A stretch of DNA of 64,000 bases from Platycnemis pennipes (lineage: Eukaryota; Arthropoda; Insecta; Odonata; Platycnemididae): NCBI GenBank assembly GCA_933228895.1, contig OW121856.1, positions 17,129,805-17,193,804 on the forward strand. The letters run 5' to 3'. A program made the position numbers and the translations under genes. Positions within the stretch are counted from its first letter, which is position 1; each line of letters opens with the position of its first letter. Of the stretch, positions 49,108-57,036 are shown piece after piece. A model generated the notes under the pieces. That model was not told the origin of the DNA. It worked only from the letters and a program-made list of their open reading frames with translations, and ran no database searches.

Positions 49108-50925
49108 CTACTTAGAACCCTTGTTCACACCCGACCCACGTGGCCGGCAGCGCCTCGTCCTGTCCCGGGTCCGTGGTGTCCTCTGCGAGTCGGTCGTGGA
49201 CGCGTCCGACTCGGCAATCGTGGCGTTCCCCATCTCCACGGACCCCGCAGCAGACAAAGGAGGCGACGGAGACGGCGCGCAGGTAGACGGGGATGGAATG
49301 GAAACTGTTAGGGGCTGATATAGCGGGAAGGAGAGTGCTAATGGGGCCATGGGGTCCAGCTCCTGGCTCCGACCTGCCGCAGACTCCACCGAGGACCCGC
49401 CCTCGCCCACCTGGGTACATATCAAAACAGATCCAGTACTAAGGGGGCCAAAGGCCGCTTGTTCTCCGGCGGGGATTATCTCATCTGGGAGATCGGGTGC
49501 CAAGGGGAGCACGGCTTCGGCCGTCCCCTGATCCGACGGGATGTAGGAAGCGGCGCTCGCGCTGGCCGTCGTCTCCGGGTCCTCCGTTTCCCTCCCGGCT
49601 GTGTCGGCTCTCAAGCGCTGTCCGGGTGGAGCTCCGTCATCTTCTCCACTGCTGCTGGCCCGAGAGTGCTTACCAACAAGAGGCTGGGCCGTTTCCAGAC
49701 TGGGCCGTAAGCAGGTGGGCGCACTCGGTCTCAAAACGTCAGCCGGCGACTTTGTCACCGGAACAACTGCTCGTGTAACGGGCATCAGTAACGATTCCGT
49801 GGAACCGATCAGCTGTGCACGCGCGGAGGTAAGTTCAGTTGTTGTCACGACCCGGGTGGGGGCAGGCAGGGCGGAGGTCTCCTCACCTCGTGGTTCACCT
49901 CCCCTCCCCGCCGTTTTACGATGCGCGCGCCGTTGCGGCTGAGGCACGGTGGGCGGGGAAAGAGGGGCGGGTTCCCCTCCGACATGCTTCGATGAGGATT
50001 GAGTGACCGGCCTCTCCTCCCCACGTGGGGCGTGGGCGGGGGGCGATCGGGAGTCGAACGGCGCCCCCGCTCCTTCCGGTAGCTCAGGGCTCGGCACGTG
50101 GTGCGGCGTTGTAAGTTTCGGCGCTTCCGGAGGCCCGGCCGCGATCAGAATCTCCTTAGGTGTTACGCCGTTCGGGACGGTGACAGGGTCAGGGGGCGGG
50201 GGAGCCGTTGATGCCGGTGGCGTCGGGGGAGGGGGAGCCTCGAGGTCGGCGATAGCGCGTGCTCGCCGTTCCCGTTCCTCCTCGTCTTCTGGTGACTCAG
50301 GAATCGGCTGGGCTGCGTCGGCGTAACGACGCGGTTGGTTGTTCCTGGGACATTCCTTCCGTTCATGTCCCGTCATCCCGCAACGGGCACAGGTCCTTTT
50401 CTGCCCGTGGTAGACCACAAGTGCTGTCTGACCCATTATCTGTACATACGAAGGTATGTCTCGTTCGATCACCATTTTCACTACTCTTGTTCCAGTTCGT
50501 ATGGGCATCAGCCGATCGCCGTGCCACGTGCTGTGCGTGAGGTTCAATGTACGGCCATAGTTTCTCATGGTGTCGAGGATTGCCATGTCCGGTACCTCCT
50601 CAGGGAGACACTGGACCCGAACATTCACTGGGGACCCCCCAAGAGCTCTTCCCAGGGTTACGGTGGTGCGTGGGTTTTCCGCGGACGGGAACGGCATACT
50701 GGGCGATAGCTTCGCCATTGCCCGGTTGAAAGTGTCGTCATTCAAAAATTTCACATAAACTTGAGCACGGTTGTTACCAAACATTAAACTACTGAGGTCA
50801 TCGTATCGTAGGCCCAACGTGTCTTGGCAAAAGACGTGTGCCTCGTACGGTGTCGCGTATTTCACTCCATGGTTCGTTTCTATGCACAACGATCGGGTTC
50901 TCATGTCAGGTATGACCTGCGTCAT
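49108..50925 (-). CDS. LINE ORF1: CCHC zinc-knuckle nucleic-acid-binding protein (605 aa)
   Basis: Would package the element's RNA as a chaperone. I start it at the ATG at 50,923-50,925 (reading MTQVIPDMRT); the open frame extends 14 codons further but only from a GTG. Residues 1-175 form a compact N-terminal region. One CX2CX4HX4C knuckle follows at C179/C182/H187/C192 (CARCGMTGHERKEC). From about 200 to the end it is low-complexity and rich in Pro, Ala, Ser and Glu, presumably disordered. This plan matches Tx1-type ORF1 rather than the coiled-coil ORF1 of mammalian L1. High GC makes many long shadow frames on the plus strand (49,021-50,709); none is supported. Confidence 0.9.
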   Translation of the reverse strand: MTQVIPDMRTRSLCIETNHGVKYATPYEAHVFCQDTLGLRYDDLSSLMFGNNRAQVYVKFLNDDTFNRAMAKLSPSMPFPSAENPRTTVTLGRALGGSPVNVRVQCLPEEVPDMAILDTMRNYGRTLNLTHSTWHGDRLMPIRTGTRVVKMVIERDIPSYVQIMGQTALVVYHGQKRTCARCGMTGHERKECPRNNQPRRYADAAQPIPESPEDEEERERRARAIADLEAPPPPTPPASTAPPPPDPVTVPNGVTPKEILIAAGPPEAPKLTTPHHVPSPELPEGAGAPFDSRSPPAHAPRGEERPVTQSSSKHVGGEPAPLSPPTVPQPQRRAHRKTAGRGGEPRGEETSALPAPTRVVTTTELTSARAQLIGSTESLLMPVTRAVVPVTKSPADVLRPSAPTCLRPSLETAQPLVGKHSRASSSGEDDGAPPGQRLRADTAGRETEDPETTASASAASYIPSDQGTAEAVLPLAPDLPDEIIPAGEQAAFGPLSTGSVLICTQVGEGGSSVESAAGRSQELDPMAPLALSFPLYQPLTVSIPSPSTCAPSPSPPLSAAGSVEMGNATIAESDASTTDSQRTPRTRDRTRRCRPRGSGVNKGSK

Positions 50926-51211
50926 CTCAAAAAGTGGTAGAACTATATCCACTATCACTAGAAGCACAGCACTGAAGCAGGCCGCCGAGACGGCCTGCGC
51001 GAGGGCGATTAAAAGGTAGCCTCTCGGAGGGCGGTCTGCACAATGTCACAGGTAAAGTCACAGAAATCAGCGGAAATCGCAGGAAGTCACATGATAGTAA
51101 CTATAGCAGTACACTATGCAGGTAGCGGCAACACCGCACAAAGTCACTGGTGGGGGCCTCCCCCCTCCACCGGCGGCGGTTTGGAGGAGCTCCACGAAAA
51201 CACGTCCGTTC
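50926..51211 (-). promoter_or_regulatory. LINE 5' leader, presumed internal promoter region
   Basis: 286 bp between the 5' target duplication and the ORF1 ATG, beginning GAACGGACGTG on the minus strand. Non-LTR elements need a promoter inside the transcribed leader. I see no TATA box or DPE that I would vouch for, so the role is inferred from position only. Confidence 0.45.
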
Positions 51212-51218
51212 ACCAAGG
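51212..51218. repeat. Target-site duplication of the Tx1-type LINE, 5' side
   Basis: ACCAAGG, identical to 45,537-45,543. It is followed by cgtcc, the same text that precedes the intact tRNA-like gene at 51,471, so the insertion point is exact. Confidence 0.88.
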
Positions 51219-51264
51219 CGTCCACTTTCTCTGTGGAAATTCTAGAGGCTTTCAAGGAGCTAGA
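51212..51264. repeat. 53-bp inverted repeat joining two divergent tRNA-like genes, left arm
   Basis: Pairs with 51,426-51,478 with two mismatches out of 53. The arm comprises the first eight tRNA positions (ACCAAGGC on the plus strand), the 13-bp tttctctgtggaa block and attctagaggctt. The two tRNA-like genes therefore stand head to head around a 161-bp spacer. Confidence 0.92.
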
Positions 51265-51318
51265 GCGGGTGACTCCGTTAAAGTTTTCGCGGCTAGCTCG
51301 CGAGCTTTGAATTTGTTA
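51264..51318. repeat. Outer inverted repeat (55 bp), right arm
   Basis: Complement of 45,375-45,429 with one mismatch. See that entry. Confidence 0.9.
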
Positions 51319-51425
51319 AAAAGTAAGCACCTTAGTGTTAAAGTCGGCTTTAACCTCGTGGACGGTGGCGCAATGCGCACCACTTCGGCTGCTTGTGGCA
51401 TAATATGTCCAGCAGTCAGGCAACA

Positions 51426-51478
51426 TCTAGCTCCTTTAAAGCCTCTAGAATTTCCACAGAGAAAGAGGACGCCTTGGT
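51426..51478. repeat. 53-bp inverted repeat joining two divergent tRNA-like genes, right arm
   Basis: Complement of 51,212-51,264. It ends inside the intact tRNA-like gene. Confidence 0.92.
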
Positions 51479-51541
51479 AGCTCAACTAGTAGAGCACCTG
51501 GCCGGAAATCAGGGGGTCCGGGTTCGAGTCCCGATCATGGC
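51471..51541 (+). tRNA. Intact tRNA-like gene (empty-site copy)
   Basis: Folds as a 71-nt class I tRNA. The acceptor GCCTTGG/TCATGGC has one T-T mismatch, the D arm is GCTC/GAGC, the anticodon arm CCTGG/TCAGG, and the T arm CCGGG-TTCGAGT-CCCGA has one mismatch. The A-box region lies in TAGCTCAACTAGTAG, the B box is GGTTCGAGTCC, and a T6 Pol III terminator follows 7 bp downstream. The loop CCGGAAA would give anticodon GGA (Ser), but C replaces U33. Perfect 13-bp inverted repeats flank it (51,452-51,464 and 51,551-51,563). A tRNA-derived mobile copy is likelier than a working tRNA. Confidence 0.75.
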
Positions 51542-51599
51542 GAATGATTTTTTCTCTGTGGAATATCTTGCATGGCTAAAGTAGTAAATACATTCTCTT

Positions 51600-52554
51600 A
51601 GGAAAAATGAACCATGAGTAGCGTAAATATTATGAACTACAATCAGTCAGTGTAAAGATTCCTTCGCATCCATAGGACAGGGAGTGTGATGGCATTACGA
51701 CTCTCATCATTAGTTATGTTAAGCTGAGTCTGAAAATGAAGAAAAAATTTGGAATATTTGAGATTCAATTAAAATCTTTCTCATGCGCCCCAGAAGCCAG
51801 AGACAAGGTTTTGGATGGATTTTTGCAACAAAATTAGAGAAAAAAAAACAAAAAATCTTTTTTGAATACTATTTCATTTAGGTTTCTGTAACATAATTTT
51901 TGTTGGAATACACCTCGAGTTTTGCTGAAAATATTCGAAGAGAGTCTAAGATCTCTTTGACAGGTTAAAACCTACTCTCCTTCCAGTCGATAGTTGCCTA
52001 GGTCAATCGAAAAACCTGTTTCGGAGATATAATTTCCCTACTTAAATTGGCAATCGGATATTCCTGTCTTCGGAGATTTTCAATTTAGCCAATTTTAAGT
52101 GCACCCTAATTCATCAAGTTTTGCTCCCACTGAGGAAAAGTGGTCGTCGATCATGGATCTTCATAAGGCGTGCGCTTGCGTTATCGTTATTTTTGATTTA
52201 ACTTATGTCTGAGAGAACGTGATCTCCGTTCTTCATTTTTTGCACAGCACTCCAAATCGCTTATCAAAATGAGTGGAGCGAAGTTTATAGACGGTTATTT
52301 TTAACCCTGCGCTAATCAATGGGTAAGCGTTAACGATAAAGACTGCGATAGCGCGAAAAATGCATCCGTGATTCCACACCTGGTAATTTGTTTGTGGCCA
52401 ACTCATCGTAGTAATCAGTCGGGCGAGGTGACTGACAATAAGAGTAATTTGCGTCATTTAGGATAAGTGGGTATTTGGATATGTCTGGAATTTTTTCTAG
52501 AATAGGAGATGGGGTAGAATGAAATCAGGCGTTGAAGTTAGCTTACTCTAAACG
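51600..52554. other. Unique AT-rich sequence, nothing recognised
   Basis: No coding or repeat features; one featureless minus frame at 52,233-52,457. Confidence 0.5.
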
Positions 52555-52725
52555 AAATTTTCCAAGGGGGCCTACAGTATAACGTACCATTTGACTCACA
52601 AGTGCAATCCACAAAACACTCATGTAGGCACCAGGACACCAATGAAAAGTTTGCTCCAGAACGGATTCAAACCGAAGCCCTCTATATAGAAGGGAAGTAC
52701 CTACTCTAGTTACCAACCAAACCTG
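52555..52725 (-). mobile_element. Probable tRNA-derived SINE fragment
   Basis: The minus strand shows an A-box-like ttggtaactagagtagg followed at the right distance by a B-box-like ggtttgaatccg, then a short body. It is worn and has no visible tail, so only moderately supported. Confidence 0.45.
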
Positions 52726-53171
52726 ACATAAGCATAACGTATATGGCATATGTTCCTATGCCCGAGCATAAAATATGACAGCATGTTGTGTTTAATTTTG
52801 CAGACTTAGCCAGCGAAATTAACGTCAGATCCCTACTTTATTTTTGTTTTATATCATTCATGAAGAGAACAATCGCATTATATCCCGATTTATTGCACTC
52901 ACTGTATTATGCACCCATTTTATGCATAGTAATGACTGAATTTATCGAATCGCTGGAATCACAACCTAGATAATTACGTTGCGTGAGAACACGAAATCGT
53001 AGCCTTACAACGGTCCAAGTACGTACGCAAATACATCTATTTTTAACATGGATCTATATGACTATGTTTTCTGCTAGTGAAACAAATCCACCCATAGCAC
53101 ACGGCAGACTCACGTGTATTACTTCTTCACATTTCAACTATGATATTTTTTTAAATTTCATTGGGGAAGTC
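52726..53171. other. Unique AT-rich sequence, nothing recognised
   Basis: Two short plus frames (52,788-52,973 and 52,983-53,189) without features. Confidence 0.45.
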
Positions 53172-54000
53172 ATAATCATCGGCCAATAATCCTACGATTG
53201 GTTTGACGAAGCCCTCCACTTGATTCTTCTATTGGCCAACCTCTTCGTATACAAGTAATTCCCCTCTTTTACATCCTTCTCAACCTGTTCCATATATCTA
53301 ATACGAGGCCTGCCTTTTCCAACCTTCCCTTTCACTTTTCCCTTGACGATTATTTTCATCAGGCCATCGTGTCTTAAGATGTGACCGATTAAGTTGTCCT
53401 GTCTTCTTTTCGGAGTTCTTAGAAGACTTCTCTTTTCTCCCACTTTTCTAATGACTTCTTCGTTTGTCACTCGGTCCATACATTTAATCTTCATTATTCT
53501 TCTGTAGCACCAAATATTGAATGCTTCCGCTCTTTTATTAAGCGCAGCTATCATCGTCCATGCCTCACTGCTGTAAAAAAATCTGCTCCAGATGTATGTT
53601 GTGATAAACTGTTTCCTTACTTCTAAGCTTGTATTTCCAGCTGTAAGTAGATTCTTATTTTGATGAAAATACCCTCTTTGCCTGAGCTATTCCACTGACT
53701 ATTTCTTTCTCGCTTAGATCGTTGGTTACCATCGTTGGTTACTCGGTTACTCGATTGGTTACCTTCCCAGGTGACAGATATCTTTCTCCTACTCCAGTTT
53801 TTGTTTTCCTAGTTTAACGTTAGTTTGGGCTTCTTCTTTCTCGCAGCACACAAATATCATAGTTTTCTTCTTACTTATCTTCAGGCAATATCTGGCCATT
53901 GTCCTTCGATGGTTATTAGAATCTTATTCAGGTCCCTCTCTGTCTGTGCTATGAGTGCTTTGTAATCAGCGAGTCGCAGCATACTAATTGTTTTCCTGGT
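53172..54000 (-). mobile_element. RTE-family fragment, 5' truncated (about 830 bp)
   Basis: Minus-strand match to the 3' part of the element at 9,448-12,801. A 120-codon stretch (53,192-53,554) is still open and carries FNIWCYRRIMKI, VTNEEVIRKVGEKRSLL, NLIGHILRHDGL and GKGRPRIRYMEQV. Further 5' (53,560-54,000) the frame is broken by indels, including a small local duplication of atcgttggttac near 53,720. The left end has only a short catcgg tail. Confidence 0.88.
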
Positions 54001-54507
54001 ATTAATAATTAGTGAAGAATCTGACGGATTGTGACCTGTTCAAATTTAGGAGAGAGGGTGTCATTCAGCGTGACGCTGGAAAGAGAATATTGCAGTTTGG
54101 ATTCATGAAAGTCAGTGGAATCCATTCTCTCTACGACTCGCAAGAGACTTCACAGGGATTGCGTCAAATTCTCACGAGTGGAAAATTCGACGTTCGATAT
54201 TCCAGAAAGGCGAAAATCCTCTTTTTTTCTGTTCCCTTTTACAAGGGATTGCGTGAAGGGCACAAACAAACAGGGATCTCGTCGCGTCCAATAGGTGCCG
54301 AGATACAGAGGTCTTCCATTCAACCCATCCTAGGGAGGATCCCTAAAACCCTTCTCAGCACTTACAGTTTTAATTCCGTTCTCTCTTGTAGTCATGAGAG
54401 ATTCTCGATGACGCTTATGCACTCTGTTCTTCTCATATCTGCAAAAATCAACAACAACACGTGAGCACTGCTAGGAAAATTGTTTCCTACTTCTTTTCAT
54501 GTATTCT
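54001..54507. other. Unique sequence; 150-codon frame without features
   Basis: The frame at 54,012-54,464 opens at a GTG and has no domain, signal peptide or membrane segment that I recognise. Probably chance. Confidence 0.4.
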
Positions 54508-54882
54508 TTTTGCGCGAATAAAAGAGCAATTTTACGCTACACCACGTAAAAATAATAAATGCGACAAATTTCATCGAAAAGATAATTAATGTGGTTGTTC
54601 TTGATATTCATTCGCATCCACGGGACGTCATGTGGAATATTCAAATAAAATAAGTGCAGCAATAAGATGGTGTGAAATTTACAGGGAAATTTACAAATGT
54701 TTTTGCGCGAATGAAAGAGTAATTTTACGGTACCACAGAAAAATAATAGATGCGATAGATTTCATCGAAAAGATAATTCATAATGTTCTTCATATTCATT
54801 CTCATCCATGGAACGTTATGTGGAATATTGAAATAAAATAAGTGTAGCAATACGATGGTGTGAAATTTACAGGTGCTATACA
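54508..54882. repeat. 193-bp tandem duplication, two diverged copies
   Basis: 54,508-54,700 and 54,701-54,882 align throughout: ttttgcgcgaat, aatttcatcgaaaagataatt, gtggaatattcaaataaaat and gatggtgtgaaatttacagg, with about one difference every 6-8 bases by eye. An old local duplication of unknown role. Confidence 0.85.
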
Positions 54883-54891
54883 GTTAGAATA

Positions 54892-55150
54892 AGGGCCGTG
54901 GTGGTCTGGTGGGTAAAGCTACCGACCGCAAGGTCCCAGTTTCAAACCCCGGGCAGAAACCTTTCTGGACACACCCACCTGAAATCCTCGAGTATCAGTT
55001 TGCGGTGCGTCAGAACTTTGTAGGGAATCGCAGGTGACCCAGGAAAAGGCCCCCTGGGTCAGGCCCCCTACCCTGAATGCGTGAATTTCAATCTCCAATG
55101 ACTTACTACGGGGTGAGCTCTACCCTCACCTATCAAAAACTAGCCTTCCG
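54892..55150 (+). mobile_element. tRNA-derived SINE
   Basis: The head starts GGGCCGTGGTGGTCTGGTGG, with a worn B box (agtttcaaacccc) about 45 bp later. A body of about 190 bp follows (ggtgcgtcagaactttgtag, gaaaaggccccctgggtcag, ctacggggtgagctctaccc), ending near a T9 run. A different family from the SINE at 42,715. Confidence 0.7.
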
Positions 55151-55613
55151 GTTGAACACTATTTTTTTTTAATTGAAGTTTTGTTGAAGACGATGCATCC
55201 GAAGCGTAGCAGTTAAATTTACTATGCTGGACAATACCATGACATTTTTTGAAGAGCGGAAAACGACTATGGACTGTGTGCCATTATTCTAACCTATCCT
55301 TCAAACATTTCTCTGGGTTTTTAAGCCTGAACTATCGGGATGAACTTCATGGTACCTTCTTTGCTTCCGGTTTCCAACATTAGAGTACTATTTGCGATTG
55401 AGCGTAATGACACAGAAGAACTATTTACCTGGGATCTTCATTAGTATTTGCTTTGATAGCAAACTTTGTAGGCATCGCAAAGGTCAGTGACGTGTCCTGA
55501 TGGCCAAAGTTACGTGGTTATGCTGGAAATCTTGAACAACCTCTGCATTTTAGTCAGTGGAACTCATGGTGATTGCTCTCTCTTGAAACACTCCAAGTAC
55601 CCCATGGGAATAT
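55151..55613. other. Unique sequence, nothing recognised
   Basis: No coding or repeat features found. Confidence 0.45.
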
Positions 55614-55890
55614 GCATGGGCCGGGTTTGTGGAGTGGTTAGAGTACTCGCCTCTGAAATTAGAGAGCCCGGATTCAAATCCCGACTAAAGAACATATTTT
55701 TCATCGGTGAATCTTATCCCCCCTTAAGTCTTTGCAGAGGGTTTAGTACTCCGTCTGTCTGGTTTGACGTAAAGCCGTTCCCTTGGCACCTTTCGTTAAG
55801 AGCCACTGACGCCGACGTCGGGTTTATCCCCCTCTGTTTTTTTAGCCTTCCATTTCCATTCAAGCACCTTTCCCCACGATAGAGAGTACC
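55614..55890 (+). mobile_element. tRNA-derived SINE (same family as 42,715-43,045)
   Basis: The head is GGGCCGGGTTTGTGGAGTGG with TTAGAGTAC and the B box ggattcaaatccc. The body has a ctccgtctgtctgg block, a cccttggcacctttcgttaa block and a gccgacgtcgggtttatccc block. The 131-codon frame across it is a translation of the SINE. Confidence 0.75.
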
Positions 55891-56676
55891 TGGTCTGTTA
55901 GGAAATCCTGGCTAAGCTTTTGCTGTTTATCGATTTTCGTAGTTCCAATTAACTAGCCGCAAAACTTCAACGTGCATTTCAAACGCATATGTTTCTCTGC
56001 GTACGTTGAGGAGCTTAATTATACACCACAACTCGTATTATTCGTTTAGATTTTAATTCGAGGCTGGCATCCGAACGCCTTGGTCATTGACAGTAAGATA
56101 TTATAGCAATGCGGAATTAAGAAAGAAAGTTTTCTCTTTACCGAGGGCATTCTTTGGATCGGAGAGTGAACATATCCAGCTAGAGCCAGGTTTTTGCAAT
56201 ACCATGCATCAAATAGAGGCGATTGAACCTCTCAGGTCTTTTGAAGAGTTATCCTAGCAAAAAAAGTTAATGTTTCTAGAATAGCAGACTGCTGGACTAT
56301 AACGAATGAGACAGGAATGTATTTGGAATTGCACAAAAATGAATAGCATTTACAGCGGTGTTCTCCTCTGGCAGAAAATTGCGAAAAACTAGCACAAAGC
56401 CCCAAGGTAGGGGCTTTGTATTTTTATTGTATTGTTCTACAGAGGGAAGCTAATGGCGATGGGGAATAAGATAAAGGATAGATGCTTAAGGAATACATGT
56501 ATAGTTGGGGACGAGAGTGCATATAATGGAGGAACGTATGACATGGAAAGGAGTCCTGAACTTAGGGGGGAATGATGGGTTACGATGAAAGCAGGGCGCT
56601 CGGGATGCAAAAGGAGTGAATGGGGAACCGTGGATGTTGAAAAACTTGTTGGGAGGGCGGGACAGGGGAGGATCCA
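55891..56676. other. Unique sequence with one perfect hairpin
   Basis: 56,394-56,403 (ACAAAGCCCC) and 56,410-56,419 form a perfect 10-bp stem with a 6-base loop, followed by an A and T5. It looks like a bacterial intrinsic terminator but is isolated in eukaryotic DNA. Nothing else is recognised. Confidence 0.4.
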
Positions 56677-57036
56677 ATGATAATGGCGGAGAGAGTGGAG
56701 GTGGCGGAGAGTGATAAAGGGCGTTGGGGGAATTGGAGGGGAAAAGAGAGAGGGAAAAAGGGAGAGGGAGGAGGGATTATTGACCGAAAGGAGAGTTTAG
56801 TGGATGAAAGTGAGGGAGATTTAAAGAGGCAGGAGGAGGACTCTGGAAATGGATGTCTATCGCCGATCCGACTCTCCAAAGAATATCTCCAATCCAACAT
56901 AACTTCACGCAACAAGCTCGTACCTTGTCCTAAAATCATAATCAATGAACCCCAATATCATTTTTCATTTCAATCTTCTACATCTGGATCTGCAGACCTA
57001 CGCCGACATCTTGACAATACCCTTCGAACATCATAA
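56677..57036 (+). other. 119-codon open frame, unrecognised, doubtful
   Basis: ATG-initiated. The first half is a purine-rich, Lys/Glu/Gly-rich stretch of low complexity and the second half is ordinary sequence, with no domain I recognise. The bias towards purines alone can keep such a frame open. Evidence for a gene is weak. Confidence 0.15.

Larger units (their letters stand above)
45544..51211 (-). mobile_element. L1/Tx1-type non-LTR retrotransposon, apparently full length (5,668 bp)
   Basis: A minus-strand LINE with 5' leader (50,926-51,211), ORF1, a 22-bp gap, ORF2 and a 3' UTR (45,544-45,827) ending in an A-rich stretch (A8 followed by TTTGAACC). It is bounded by the 7-bp duplication ACCAAGG and inserted between positions of a tRNA-like gene. 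Both frames are open end to end, GC-rich compared with the host DNA, and the duplication is perfect, so the copy is young and possibly competent. The RT (RPISLLNSDYKIF, AVDLTKAFD, VRQGCPLS, YADD) and the C-terminal CCHC belong to the L1 group. The ORF1 knuckle plus an ORF2 of this size point to the Tx1 clade, where target-specific members are known. Confidence 0.92.

Noticed and set aside
46693..50709. Many plus-strand frames of 60-218 codons opposite the LINE
   Set aside because: They mirror GC-rich coding DNA of ORF1 and ORF2. None has family features, and codon phase follows the minus-strand genes.
54012..54464. 150-codon frame
   Set aside because: Opens at GTG with no ATG context and has no domain or compositional signal of coding.
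55487..55882. 131-codon plus-strand frame
   Set aside because: It is mostly the SINE at 55,614-55,890, including its tRNA head.
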